DNA of 64,000 nt from Sinisalibacter aestuarii. Its GTDB lineage: Bacteria; Pseudomonadota; Alphaproteobacteria; Rhodobacterales; Rhodobacteraceae. Each line of letters opens with the position of its first letter. Position 1 is the first letter of the stretch. Below the pieces are notes generated by a model. That model had not been told where the DNA came from and searched no databases. It saw nothing but the letters and a program-made list of their open reading frames with translations. Made by a program: the position numbers and the translations under genes. Below, piece after piece: positions 9,247 through 17,910 of this stretch. The stretch is from NCBI RefSeq assembly GCF_027923545.1, contig NZ_BROH01000001.1:186001-250000 (forward strand), written 5' to 3'.

Positions 9247-10392
9247 CTATCCGTTTTCGGCACGTGCGAACCACTCCGCCGGGTCCACGGGCGTGCCGTT
9301 TCTTCTCAACTCTATATAAAGCGACTCCGACGCTTCAGCGCCACCTCCTTGCGGGGAGGATATCAAAAAGCCTTGATCTGCCGCGAGAGTCGACCCCCCC
9401 ATGAGGCCGATCGGCGTATCCTTTGGCAAAACCTCGCCGACCTCGCCAAAGAGCTGGCCAAGACCGGCCAGCACCAGCAGATAGCCCTCGCCCGGTTCGA
9501 GAATGGCAACCTCGCCATAGTCGAGCAGCGGACCGAGATAGCGGATCGTGGCGGGCCAGGGTGTGGTGACCAGCGTGAGCGGGCGCGTCGCCACCACCCA
9601 GCCGGGGCGGCGCACGCCGGCGGCATCGGCCTCGTTGTAACCACGAATGACACGACCGAGCACCGGCAGGCCAAGCTGCCCCTGCGCGGTGGTGAAATCG
9701 GGCGCCTCGACACTGACCGACGGATCTTCGACGCTGGCCGACAGCAGCCCGCCGGCAAAGCTTTCCAGCGTATCGGCGGAGTTCAGCAGGTTTTCCATCG
9801 CCACCGTATCGGTGATGAACCGGCGCGGCAGATCGGTGCGCTCAGAGATCGCCTTGGACAGTTCGGTGCGCGCCCGCTGGGCTCCGGCAAGCCCTTCTTC
9901 CAGCGTCGTCACCGCAGCCTCCTGCAAGGCCCGCAGCACGGCAACCTCCTGCAGCGCCTCTTTCAGCTCCATCGCCTCGCGGGTGAGCGCGGGCGTCACG
10001 TCCGACACGACGATCCCCGCCCGCACGGTGCCAAGCGGCCCGTCGGGGTGGAGCAGCAGGTGCGGCTCCGGCGCCGCCTGGATCGCCTGCAACACGCCGA
10101 GAAGCCGGGCGAGGCGGTCGCTCTCGGCGGCGAACACGCCTTCGATGGCACGTTCGCGGATCGTGGCCTGCCGCAGCCCTTCGCGCAGCGCCGCAAGCCC
10201 GCTCTCGTAGGCCTGCACCGTTTGTGTCAGCGCCGCGACGCGGTCACGCGCGCCTTCGGCCGCTTCCAGCGCATCACCCGCGGCGCGCAATTCTTCCATC
10301 GCATCCCAGGCGGTATCGGGGGTTTCGGTCTGTGCCGAAGCGCCGCCGCCCAGCGCCAGCGCGCCCGCGAGGAAGAGCGCGGGCCACTTCAC
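9247..10392 (-). CDS. Murein hydrolase activator, EnvC family (degenerate M23/LytM domain)
   Basis: 381 residues from a GTG start at 10392, chosen because it overlaps the gpmI stop as GTGA and begins a signal peptide (KWPALFLAGALALGGGASAQ). Residues about 30-250 are predicted coiled coil, rich in Glu, Ala and Arg. The C-terminal LytM-like domain (about 275-381) has no histidine in the region where M23 metalloproteases carry HxxxD and HxH, so it should lack hydrolase activity. That is characteristic of EnvC, which activates periplasmic amidases at the division site rather than cutting murein itself. The order gpmI-envC-ctpA is typical for Rhodobacterales. Confidence 0.85.
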   Translation of the reverse strand: MKWPALFLAGALALGGGASAQTETPDTAWDAMEELRAAGDALEAAEGARDRVAALTQTVQAYESGLAALREGLRQATIRERAIEGVFAAESDRLARLLGVLQAIQAAPEPHLLLHPDGPLGTVRAGIVVSDVTPALTREAMELKEALQEVAVLRALQEAAVTTLEEGLAGAQRARTELSKAISERTDLPRRFITDTVAMENLLNSADTLESFAGGLLSASVEDPSVSVEAPDFTTAQGQLGLPVLGRVIRGYNEADAAGVRRPGWVVATRPLTLVTTPWPATIRYLGPLLDYGEVAILEPGEGYLLVLAGLGQLFGEVGEVLPKDTPIGLMGGSTLAADQGFLISSPQGGGAEASESLYIELRRNGTPVDPAEWFARAENG

Positions 10393-11909
10393 CGGACGAT
10401 CAGGCTCTTGCCGGTCATCTCGGCGGGCTGTTCGAGCCCCATGAGTTCGAGCAGCGTCGGCGCAAGATCGGAAAGAAGCCCGTCGCGCAGGGATACGCCA
10501 TCGGGCCCGCCGAACATCACAACCGGCACCGGGTTGGTGGTATGCGCGGTATGCGGCCCGCCGGTTTCGGGATCGACCATCGTTTCGCAATTGCCGTGGT
10601 CGGCGGTGACGATCACCGCGCCCCCCACCTCGGCCAGCGCCTCGATCACCCGGCCAAGCTGGGTATCGACGGTTTCCACCGCCGTGATCGCCGCCTGCAG
10701 ATCGCCGGTATGGCCGACCATGTCGGGATTGGCGAAATTGGTGACGATCAGGTCATAGCCCTTGTGGATCGCCTCGACGAACTTGTCGCCCACCTCGGGT
10801 GCGCTCATCTCGGGCTGGAGATCGTAGGTCGCCACTTTGGGCGAGGGCGCCATGTAGCGATCTTCGCCCACTTCCGGCTCTTCCTGACCGCCGTTGAGGA
10901 AGAAGGTGACGTGGGGATATTTTTCTGTCTCCGCAAGGCGGAATTGCTTCAACCCCTTTTGCGCCACCCACGAACCCAGCGTATTCACGATGTCGCGCGG
11001 CGGGAACACGGTGGTCATGTAAGCATTGTGGCGGGTGGAATATTCGACCATGCCGAGCAGCGCCGAGAGCTTGGGGCGCGTGCCCACGTCAAACTCGGCA
11101 AAACCCGGCTCGCCGATGGCGCGCAGCAGCTCGCGGGCGCGGTCGGCACGGAAATTGAGGAAGAAGATCCCGTCATTGTCATGGATGCCGGTGAAGCCCG
11201 AAAGCACGGTGGGCTTGATGAACTCGTCGCTCTCGCCGCGCTCATAGGCATTGGCAATGGCGGTATCGGCATCGGGCGCGGCCTCGCCCATCGCCTTGAC
11301 CATCGCGTCATAGGCCTGGCTCACACGCTCCCAACGGTTGTCGCGGTCCATCGCGAAATAGCGGCCCGAAACGCTGACCACCTTCGCGCCCTCCGGCAGA
11401 TCGGCCTCGAACCTGGCGATCTGGTCGCGGGCGGATTTCGGCGGCACGTCGCGGCCATCGGTGATGACATGTACAGCAACGGCAATGCCGGCAGCGGCGA
11501 TCACCTTCGCGGCGGCAACGATATGATCCTGGTGGGCGTGAACGCCGCCGGGCGAGGTCAGCCCCATCAGATGCGCGGTGCCGCCCGCCTGTTTCACATC
11601 GCGGATGAAATCGAGCAGGGCCGGTTCCTTCGGGAACTCGCCATCTTCAATCGCCAGCGAGATCATCCCCAGATCCATCGCCACGATCCGGCCCGCGCCG
11701 ATATTGGTATGGCCCACCTCGGAATTGCCCATCTGCCCGTCGGGCAGCCCCACGGAGCGGCCATGGGTGGTGAGCTGCGCATGGGGGCAGGTGGCGATCA
11801 GCTTGTCGAAGCTGGGCGTATCGGCAAGCTTCACCGCGTTGTTCTCACGCGCGTCTCGGATGCCGAAACCGTCGAGAATGCACAGACAGACAGGTTTGGG
11901 GATGCTCAT
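10389..11909 (-). CDS. gpmI: 2,3-bisphosphoglycerate-independent phosphoglycerate mutase
   Basis: 506 residues, the family's usual length. The start at 11909 gives MSIPKPVCLCILDGFG, with Asp13 as a metal ligand. The nucleophile Ser63 lies in GQMGNSEVGHTNIGAGR. Further metal-site motifs are DGRDVPPKSA, RADRARELLRA and VIVTADHGNCE near the end. The enzyme interconverts 3- and 2-phosphoglycerate in glycolysis/gluconeogenesis using two Mn ions. It is the first gene of the leftward gpmI-envC-ctpA group and overlaps envC by 4 bases. Confidence 0.96.
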   Translation of the reverse strand: MSIPKPVCLCILDGFGIRDARENNAVKLADTPSFDKLIATCPHAQLTTHGRSVGLPDGQMGNSEVGHTNIGAGRIVAMDLGMISLAIEDGEFPKEPALLDFIRDVKQAGGTAHLMGLTSPGGVHAHQDHIVAAAKVIAAAGIAVAVHVITDGRDVPPKSARDQIARFEADLPEGAKVVSVSGRYFAMDRDNRWERVSQAYDAMVKAMGEAAPDADTAIANAYERGESDEFIKPTVLSGFTGIHDNDGIFFLNFRADRARELLRAIGEPGFAEFDVGTRPKLSALLGMVEYSTRHNAYMTTVFPPRDIVNTLGSWVAQKGLKQFRLAETEKYPHVTFFLNGGQEEPEVGEDRYMAPSPKVATYDLQPEMSAPEVGDKFVEAIHKGYDLIVTNFANPDMVGHTGDLQAAITAVETVDTQLGRVIEALAEVGGAVIVTADHGNCETMVDPETGGPHTAHTTNPVPVVMFGGPDGVSLRDGLLSDLAPTLLELMGLEQPAEMTGKSLIVR

Positions 11910-12076
11910 CGGGGGCCTCGCTTTCCGTTGCCACCTATCTAGACCTCCGCCCGGATACGCACAACCACGCAGCGTGCCCCCCAGGCCGGGTTGACCGGCG
12001 CGAAGGGGGGCGTCTACGCTCGTTGCCATGCGGGCAATTCTGCCGACGCATTGGGCCGACTGAAAAGGAGCCCGAC

Positions 12077-12256
12077 ATGACTGCTGGTACCAGCCTGGGC
12101 GGCGCGATCGTCCTCGCCCTCGACATCTACGCGATCTACCAGGTTCTGACCTCGAACGCCTCGGCGGCGGGCAAGCTGCTCTGGACGATCCTGATCCTTG
12201 TTCTGCCGATCGTCGGTTTCATCATCTGGCTGCTCGCGGGGCCGCGCGGCGGCTGA
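12077..12256 (+). CDS. Small two-helix membrane protein, PLDc_N-like
   Basis: 59 residues. Start chosen at 12077 because AAGGAG lies 6 bases upstream. Two hydrophobic helices (about 8-25 and 34-53) with DIYAIYQVL between them and a terminal PRGG tail resemble the phospholipase D nuclease N-terminal (PLDc_N) family found at the front of cardiolipin synthases and also as free small proteins. No catalytic domain follows. Role unknown; probably an integral inner-membrane peptide. Confidence 0.7.
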   Translation: MTAGTSLGGAIVLALDIYAIYQVLTSNASAAGKLLWTILILVLPIVGFIIWLLAGPRGG

Positions 12257-12285
12257 GGTTCGCGCTGAAAAAACCGGGTGCAGGC

Positions 12286-12311
12286 GGCGCAGCAAGTCGT
12301 TAGGCTGCGCC
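12286..12311 (+). other. Intergenic hairpin
   Basis: Perfect 8-bp stem GGCGCAGC / GCTGCGCC with a 10-base loop, just after the small membrane protein gene and before the SulP gene. No T tract follows directly, so it is a weak terminator or an mRNA structure. Confidence 0.35.
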
Positions 12312-12339
12312 CGAACCACTCATATTTCCGATTTTTCCG

Positions 12340-13605
12340 ATGACTCCGAAGATTCTCACCACGCTTCGCAGCTATTCCTGGCCTGCTTTCGGCACCGATG
12401 CGATGGCCGGTATCACTGTCGGGCTTGTGGCCCTGCCGCTGTCGCTCGCCATCGCCATCGCCTCGGGGGCGACCCCGGCACAGGGGCTTGTCACCGCCAT
12501 CGTCGGCGGGCTCATCGTTTCGCTACTCGGCGGCAGCCGGGTGCAGATCGGCGGGCCGACCGGCGCGTTCATCGTGGTGGTCTATGGCGTGATCGCCGAG
12601 CACGGGATGGACGGGCTGGTGCTGGCAACGCTGATGGCCGGGGTGATCCTGCTGATCGCCGGGGCGCTGCGGGCGGGGAGCCTCGTGGCCTATGTGCCGG
12701 AACCGGTGATCAACGGCTTCACGCTCGGCATCGCGGTGATCATCGCCACCAGCCAGCTTGGCGACGCGCTGGGGCTTTCCGTCGAACACATGCCCGCCGA
12801 GTTCATCGGCAAGATCGAGGCGCTCTGGGGCGCGCGGGCCACGTTCAACTGGCAGGCGCTGGCGCTTACGCTGCTCACGATGGTGCTGATCCGTGTGATG
12901 CGGTTCCGGCTGCCGCCGAAAGTGCCGGGGCTGATCTTTGCCGTCGCCATCGGCTCGGCGCTGACGCTGCTGCCCGGCGCGACGGTCGAAACCGTAGGTG
13001 CGCGGTTCGGCGAGCTGCCCAGCCAGCTTCCGGCGCCGCATTTTCCTGAGGTGAGCTTTGAGCGTCTGCGTGGGCTTCTGCCCTCGGCGCTGGTGATCGC
13101 CTTCCTGGCCGGGGTCGAGTCGCTGCTCTCGGCGGTGGTGGCCGACCGGATGTGCGGCGGCGCGCATCGTCCGCGGGCCGAACTGGTGGCGCAGGGGGCG
13201 GCGAATATCGGCTCGGCCATGGTGGGCGGGCTGCCGGTGACCGGCGCCATCGCACGCACGGCGACCAACGTGAAAGCCGGCGGCCAGACGCCGGTGGCCG
13301 GTGTGGTTCATGCGCTGACTGTGCTGGTGGTGATGATGGTGGCCGCGCCACTGGCGGGGCACCTGGCCATGCCGGCAATGGCGGCGCTGCTGATGCTGAC
13401 CGCGTGGAACATGTCGGAGCCCGAGAAATGGAAGGGCTATGTGAACGGACCGAAACAGGAGGTGTTTCTGATCTTCCTGACGATGGCGCTCACGGTACTG
13501 GTGGACCTGACGGTCGCCATCGGGGTGGGCGTGGCGCTCGGCTTCGCGCTCAGGCGGCGCGAGCGGGACCGGCCGGCGCAGGACTGGCACCCGCGCGAGA
13601 AATAG
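12340..13605 (+). CDS. SulP-family inorganic anion transporter lacking a STAS domain
   Basis: 421 residues, about 10-12 hydrophobic helices. SulP signatures are present: AGITVGLVALPLSLAIAIASG near residues 22-42, GGPTGAFIVVVYG (69-81), a helix-3/helix-10 substrate site, and VTGAIARTATNVKAGGQTP (about 299-317). SulP proteins move sulfate, bicarbonate or related anions, often with Na+ or H+. Most bacterial members are 500-580 residues with a cytoplasmic STAS domain; this one stops shortly after the last helix (FALRRRERDRPAQDW). No obvious ribosome binding site precedes the ATG at 12340. Substrate not predictable; bicarbonate or sulfate are the leading options. Confidence 0.88.
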   Translation: MTPKILTTLRSYSWPAFGTDAMAGITVGLVALPLSLAIAIASGATPAQGLVTAIVGGLIVSLLGGSRVQIGGPTGAFIVVVYGVIAEHGMDGLVLATLMAGVILLIAGALRAGSLVAYVPEPVINGFTLGIAVIIATSQLGDALGLSVEHMPAEFIGKIEALWGARATFNWQALALTLLTMVLIRVMRFRLPPKVPGLIFAVAIGSALTLLPGATVETVGARFGELPSQLPAPHFPEVSFERLRGLLPSALVIAFLAGVESLLSAVVADRMCGGAHRPRAELVAQGAANIGSAMVGGLPVTGAIARTATNVKAGGQTPVAGVVHALTVLVVMMVAAPLAGHLAMPAMAALLMLTAWNMSEPEKWKGYVNGPKQEVFLIFLTMALTVLVDLTVAIGVGVALGFALRRRERDRPAQDWHPREK

Positions 13606-13943
13606 GCGAGCGCCGGGGGTTTCACACCCCCGGACCCCCGTGAGGTATTTTCAGAACGAAGAAGAGAGGCCGGATTGTGAGGCCCTTTCCGGCTCGGCAT
13701 CCGTTCGGGTTCGTCGGGGATGATCTGCATAGGTACGTCCAGGCGGGTGCGGGTTTCGGCGATCCCGTTTTCCCGACCGGAAGCAAAAAGTCGCCACGTT
13801 TCATCAGCATGTCGCGGCGTAGCCGCTTTTTGGCTCTCGCCCTTCGTTGTCGGCGAAGGATGGCGCAGGTCATCACCCACTCAGCGCCCGACCGCCCATG
13901 CGATGCAAAACGGGCAGCCCGTCCATCGGGACTTCAGCGCGAT
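13606..13943. other. Intergenic region with hairpins, no supported gene
   Basis: 338 bases between convergent sulP and rlmH. A 7-bp stem CCGGGGG / CCCCCGG with a 7-base loop lies at 13613-13633, followed by ACCCCCGTGAGGTATTTTC. This looks like a dispersed intergenic motif of Rhodobacterales and may end sulP transcription. A second short stem GCGGC-GTA-GCCGC followed by five T is at 13814-13831. Open frames across the region have no recognisable content. Confidence 0.5.
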
Positions 13944-14414
13944 TCACGCCCGGTGGTAGGGAGTTCCGGCGAGGATCGCGGCGGCGCGGTAGAGCTGTTC
14001 GGCGAGCATGACACGCACCAGCATGTGCGGCCAGACCATCGCCCCGAAGCTGAGGGCGAAATCGGCCCTGTCGCGCAGGGCCGGGGCGAGCCCGTCGGCG
14101 CCGCCGATCAGGAAGGCGACATCGCCGCGCCCGGCATCGCGCCAATCTGCGAGCTGGCGGGCGAAATCGGGGGAGGGCATCGTTTGGCCGCGCTCGTCCA
14201 TCGCGCAGATCAGCGCGCCTTTGGGCAGCGCCTTTTCCAGCAGCGCGGCCTCGGCGGCCATGCCGCCGCCCTTTTTGTCTTCGACTTCGATGATCTGTGC
14301 CGGCCCGAGGCCCAGCGCCCGGCCGGTCTTGTCGAAGCGCGCAAGGTAATCGTCGACCAGTTCGCGCTCCGGCCCATTGCGCAGCCGTCCGACGGCCACG
14401 ATATGCACCCGCAT
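13944..14414 (-). CDS. rlmH: 23S rRNA pseudouridine-1915 N3-methyltransferase RlmH
   Basis: 156 residues from the ATG at 14414, which shares its A with the rsfS stop (TGATG). SPOUT-fold features are clear: [20 protein letters not shown] at the N-terminus, a central LDERG-like [11 protein letters not shown] segment, the knot motif FLIGGADGL, and the C-terminal [13 protein letters not shown] and GTPYHR signature. RlmH methylates pseudouridine 1915 in helix 69 of 23S rRNA on the assembled 70S ribosome. The rsfS-rlmH order is widely conserved. Confidence 0.96.
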   Translation of the reverse strand: MRVHIVAVGRLRNGPERELVDDYLARFDKTGRALGLGPAQIIEVEDKKGGGMAAEAALLEKALPKGALICAMDERGQTMPSPDFARQLADWRDAGRGDVAFLIGGADGLAPALRDRADFALSFGAMVWPHMLVRVMLAEQLYRAAAILAGTPYHRA

Positions 14415-14785
14415 CAGACGGTTTTCGGCGAGGCGGCGGCGCCCGGCGTCATCCACATCTTTTCGAGCTGGTAGAACTCACGCACTTCGGGGCGGAAGAC
14501 ATGGACGACGACATCGCCCGCGTCGATCAGAACCCAGTCGCCCTGGTCCTTGCCCTCGATCTTGCAGAGGATGTTCATCTCCTGCTTGAGCCGGTCGGTG
14601 AGCTTTTCGGAAATCGCAGCCACCTGGCGCGACGAGCGGCCCGAGCAGATCACCATGTGATCGGCCATCGAGGATTTGCCCCGCAGCGGAATCGCCACGA
14701 TCTCCTCGGCCTTGTCGTCTTCCAATGATGCGACGATGCGTTCGAGCAGGCTGTCGCTCGTGACAGGGACCGGCGCGGGTTTCAC
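14414..14785 (-). CDS. rsfS: Ribosome silencing factor RsfS (start uncertain)
   Basis: 123 residues from a GTG at 14785. Family motifs: [41 protein letters not shown], and the C-terminal [29 protein letters not shown]. RsfS binds uL14 on the large subunit and blocks 70S formation during starvation. The GTG gives a typical family length and has GGGGGG shortly upstream. An upstream in-frame ATG at 14869 would add 28 residues of unlike sequence. The best Shine-Dalgarno in the region (AAGGAGG, 14845-14851) serves neither start; it precedes a different-frame short ORF that ends at the GTG (see separate entry). Confidence 0.9.
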   Translation of the reverse strand: MKPAPVPVTSDSLLERIVASLEDDKAEEIVAIPLRGKSSMADHMVICSGRSSRQVAAISEKLTDRLKQEMNILCKIEGKDQGDWVLIDAGDVVVHVFRPEVREFYQLEKMWMTPGAAASPKTV

Positions 14786-14841
14786 GCTTGCCCCCCTTGC
14801 GGCCGCGCCTTGGGCCGCGTCTGCTGGTTGAGACAGGACAT
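14782..14841 (-). CDS. Candidate 19-codon leader ORF translationally coupled to rsfS
   Basis: An ATG at 14841 lies 3 bases after AAGGAGG and opens a 19-residue frame ([19 protein letters not shown]) whose TGA overlaps the rsfS GTG as GTGA. The overlap is the arrangement of translational coupling. The SD-to-ATG spacing is shorter than optimal, so this is tentative. Alternatives are a CTG start in the rsfS frame or a sequence error that breaks a longer rsfS N-terminus. Confidence 0.3.
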   Translation of the reverse strand: MSCLNQQTRPKARPQGGQA

Positions 14842-14915
14842 AGTCCTCCTTCGTGGCACGCCGTTCCATCCCCGGCGCCGGGATGAAATCAAGATAACAA
14901 CTCCCCTGCCCCTTC

Positions 14916-16229
14916 TCAACGGGTTGGCTCGTTTTCGCCGAGCAGGCGCACTTCCCGCTGCGGGAAGGGAATGTCGACGCCGTTGGCTTTGAAGGCATCC
15001 CAGAGCGCGAGATAGACGTTGCCGCGGATATTGGTCAGGCCGCCGGTGGGATCGTCGATCCAGAAGCGCAGGATGTAATCGACCGAGCTGTCGCCGAAAT
15101 TGACGATATGGCAGACCGGCGGGCGGAAGCTGAGCACGCGATCCACAGAGGCCGCCGCCTCGGTGGCAACCTTGCGCACCAGATGCGGATCGTTGTGATA
15201 GGCGGTGCCGAAGAAGATATCGAGCCGGACGAAGGCATTGGTGTGCGACCAGTTCACCACCTGGCCGGTGATCAGGTCTTCGTTCGGGATCAGGTATTCC
15301 CTACCGTCGCGGGTGACGACCGAGACGTAGCGCGCGCCCATCTGCTCGATCCAGCCGAAGGTCTCGCCCAGGCTGATCACGTCGCCCGGCTTGATCGACT
15401 TGTCGAGCAGAAGGATGAAGCCCGAAACGAGGTTCGACACCACCTTTTGCAGACCGAAGCCGAGGCCGACGCCGATGGCGCCGGACAGTACCGCGAGGCC
15501 GGTCAGATCGACGCCCACCGCCTTCAGCCCGATGAAGATCGCCGCGCCATAGAGGCCGACCTGCAGCAGCTTGACCATGAGCACCTGCATCGAGGGGCTG
15601 ATATCCTGGTTCTTGCGGATGCGGCTGGTGGAGTTTCTGGCGATGAAGCGCGCGGCGGCGAAGAGCGCGCCGATGATCGCCACCGCCTGCACCACCATCC
15701 ACAGCGAAAGCCGGATCTCGCCGATATTGACGGCGATGCCGTCGAGCAGCGCCACCGTGTCTTCGCCGAGGCCGAGGATCGAGATGGTGACCCAGATCCA
15801 GCCGGCGGTGCGCACGATCATGCGCAGGAAGGCGTTGCCGATGAAACGGGTGACGAGGGCGATGACCAGCCAGGCAAAGGCAAGTTCGCCTATGCCCGCC
15901 AGCAGGTAGGTGCGCGAGGGCCAAGTAAGCTCGCGCATGACCCAGACCAGCGGCCAGATCAGCACCACGAAGAGGATGAGCCCCATGCGGCGGTTGATCA
16001 TCACGCCGAGGCGCATGCGCCATGTCGGCCAGCCTTCGCGCGAGCGCAGCCAGGCCTCCCAGCGCGGGCGGAGGATGCGGGCGGCGAGGTAGGCGGCGGC
16101 GATCAGCGCAATGGCGATCAGCACCTGGTAGGCGTTCCAGGGCCGCATCAGCCCGGTCAGGAAATCGAGCATCTGCCCCCAGAGGCCAAGGGCGATGTCT
16201 TCCGGGGCCGGGCCTGCCTGATTTTCCAT
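14916..16229 (-). CDS. MscS-family mechanosensitive ion channel
   Basis: 437 residues. The N-terminal half has several membrane helices (about 31-50, 80-110, 118-140 and later). The pore helix and beta domain of MscS follow: LAVLSGAIGVGLGFGLQKVVSNLVSG, then LLDKSIKPGDVISLGETFGWIEQMGARYVSVVTRDGREYLIPN. The C-terminal alpha/beta domain (about 335-420) ends in KANGVDIPFPQREVRLL, the family hallmark. It should open under membrane tension to relieve osmotic downshock. Start at 16229 follows AAGGAGG with 7-base spacing. The ATG at 16233 is out of frame. Confidence 0.94.
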   Translation of the reverse strand: MENQAGPAPEDIALGLWGQMLDFLTGLMRPWNAYQVLIAIALIAAAYLAARILRPRWEAWLRSREGWPTWRMRLGVMINRRMGLILFVVLIWPLVWVMRELTWPSRTYLLAGIGELAFAWLVIALVTRFIGNAFLRMIVRTAGWIWVTISILGLGEDTVALLDGIAVNIGEIRLSLWMVVQAVAIIGALFAAARFIARNSTSRIRKNQDISPSMQVLMVKLLQVGLYGAAIFIGLKAVGVDLTGLAVLSGAIGVGLGFGLQKVVSNLVSGFILLLDKSIKPGDVISLGETFGWIEQMGARYVSVVTRDGREYLIPNEDLITGQVVNWSHTNAFVRLDIFFGTAYHNDPHLVRKVATEAAASVDRVLSFRPPVCHIVNFGDSSVDYILRFWIDDPTGGLTNIRGNVYLALWDAFKANGVDIPFPQREVRLLGENEPTR

Positions 16230-16301
16230 TCATCGTCCTCCTTTGTCCAAGGTGGCAAATCCGGGCGCGGGCGTCCAGCCGCAAGCCAAGGACGGGCGCG
16301 C

Positions 16302-16367
16302 ATGCTGGCGAGGCTTGCGAGACTCAGCCGCAGCCTATACATCGCGAGCCATGAAACGGATTTTTGA
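16302..16367 (+). CDS. Candidate leucine leader peptide upstream of leuC
   Basis: A 21-codon frame, MLARLARLSRSLYIASHETD-F, with AAGGA about 10 bases before its ATG and a stop 127 bases before leuC. It has four leucine codons, each different (CTG, CTT, CTC, CTA), two of which should be rare in this GC-rich genome. That is the pattern of an attenuation leader for leucine biosynthesis. A clear terminator/antiterminator pair was not found: only a short CGCC/GGCG stem followed by GTTTTT lies downstream. Tentative. Confidence 0.3.
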   Translation: MLARLARLSRSLYIASHETDF

Positions 16368-16494
16368 CATGGACGACCGCGCGCGCCTGCCCTGGCGGTT
16401 TTTCGGCGCGTCGCTGACGGTACTGGCGCGACTTTGATCGCGGCCAGACCTTTCGTTCATCCGACTTCACACATTTCCCACGGGAGAAAACCGC

Positions 16495-17898
16495 ATGTCT
16501 GGGAAGACGCTCTACGACAAAATCTGGGACGCCCATGTGGCTCACGAAGACGAGGACGGCACCTCGCTTCTCTATATTGATCGCCATCTGGTTCACGAGG
16601 TGACCAGCCCGCAGGCCTTCGAAGGGCTGCGCCTGGCCGGCCGGCCGGTGCACGCGCCGGACAAGACCATCGCCGTGCCGGATCACAATGTGCCGACGAC
16701 ACTCGACCGGGCCAAGGGCATCGACAACGAGGAAAGCCGCATTCAGGTGGACGCGCTCGACAAGAACGCCCGCGATTTCGGCATCAACTACTACCCGGTG
16801 GACGATGTTCGTCAGGGGATCGTGCATATCGTCGGGCCGGAACAGGGCTGGACCCTGCCGGGGATGACGGTGGTTTGCGGCGACAGCCACACGGCGACGC
16901 ATGGCGCCTTCGGTGCGCTGGCGCACGGGATCGGCACCAGCGAGGTGGAGCATGTACTGGCCACCCAGACGCTGATCCAGCAGAAATCGAAGAACATGAA
17001 GGTGGAGATCACCGGCAAGCTGAAGCCGGGCGTCACGGCCAAGGACATCACCCTTGCGGTGATCGGCGAGACCGGCACGGCGGGCGGCACCGGCTATGTG
17101 ATCGAATATTGCGGCGAGGCGATCCGCGATCTGTCGATGGAAGGGCGGATGACCGTCTGCAACATGGCGATCGAGGGCGGCGCGCGCGCCGGTCTGATCG
17201 CGCCGGACGAAACCACGTTTGAATACGTCAAGGGCCGCCCGCACGCCCCGAAAGGCGCGCAGTGGGAAGCGGCGCTCACCTGGTGGAAGACGCTCTATTC
17301 CGACGATGACGCCCATTGGGACAAGGTCATCACCCTCAAGGGCGAGGAGATCGAGCCGGTGGTCACCTGGGGCACCAGCCCGGAAGACGTGCTGCCGATC
17401 TCGGGCAAGGTGCCGGCGCCGGAGGACTTCAAGGGGGGCAAGGTCGAGGCGGCGAAGCGCGCGCTCGACTATATGGGGCTGCAGCCCGGCACCCCGCTCG
17501 ATCAGATCAAGGTGGATGCCGTCTTTGTCGGCTCCTGCACCAACGGGCGGATCGAGGATCTGCGCGAAGTGGCGAAGATCCTCAAGGGCCGCAAGGTGGC
17601 CGATGGCGTGCGGATGATGATCGTGCCCGGCTCGGGCCTTGTGCGTGAGCAGGCCGAGGCGGAAGGGCTGGCCGAGATCTTCGTGGAAGCCGGCGCCGAC
17701 TGGCGGCTTGCGGGCTGCTCGATGTGCCTGGCGATGAACCCCGACCAGCTCGCCCCCGAGGAGCGTTGCGCCTCGACCTCGAACCGCAACTTCGAGGGCC
17801 GGCAGGGCTTCAAGGGCCGCACCCATCTGATGAGCCCGGCAATGGCCGCCGCCGCCGCGGTGACCGGCCATCTGACGGATGTGCGCGACCTCACGTAG
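16495..17898 (+). CDS. leuC: 3-isopropylmalate dehydratase large subunit
   Basis: 467 residues. It carries the aconitase-family [4Fe-4S] ligands: Cys348 in [12 protein letters not shown] and Cys408/Cys411 in GCSMCLAMN. The N-terminus [15 protein letters not shown] is typical of LeuC, as are [23 protein letters not shown]-type substrate motifs. With LeuD it isomerises 2- to 3-isopropylmalate in the leucine pathway. A good GGGAGA ribosome site precedes the ATG. leuD lies 560 bases downstream with an unrelated membrane gene in between. A candidate leader peptide lies upstream. Confidence 0.97.
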   Translation: MSGKTLYDKIWDAHVAHEDEDGTSLLYIDRHLVHEVTSPQAFEGLRLAGRPVHAPDKTIAVPDHNVPTTLDRAKGIDNEESRIQVDALDKNARDFGINYYPVDDVRQGIVHIVGPEQGWTLPGMTVVCGDSHTATHGAFGALAHGIGTSEVEHVLATQTLIQQKSKNMKVEITGKLKPGVTAKDITLAVIGETGTAGGTGYVIEYCGEAIRDLSMEGRMTVCNMAIEGGARAGLIAPDETTFEYVKGRPHAPKGAQWEAALTWWKTLYSDDDAHWDKVITLKGEEIEPVVTWGTSPEDVLPISGKVPAPEDFKGGKVEAAKRALDYMGLQPGTPLDQIKVDAVFVGSCTNGRIEDLREVAKILKGRKVADGVRMMIVPGSGLVREQAEAEGLAEIFVEAGADWRLAGCSMCLAMNPDQLAPEERCASTSNRNFEGRQGFKGRTHLMSPAMAAAAAVTGHLTDVRDLT

Positions 17899-17910
17899 AC
17901 GGAGGCGGAT

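Noticed and set aside
13437-13880. Minus-strand frame in the sulP-rlmH gap
   Set aside because: Composition unlike a real gene and it overlaps sulP.
16351-16437. A 28-codon frame just before leuC
   Set aside because: It has no leucine cluster and overlaps the better leader candidate.
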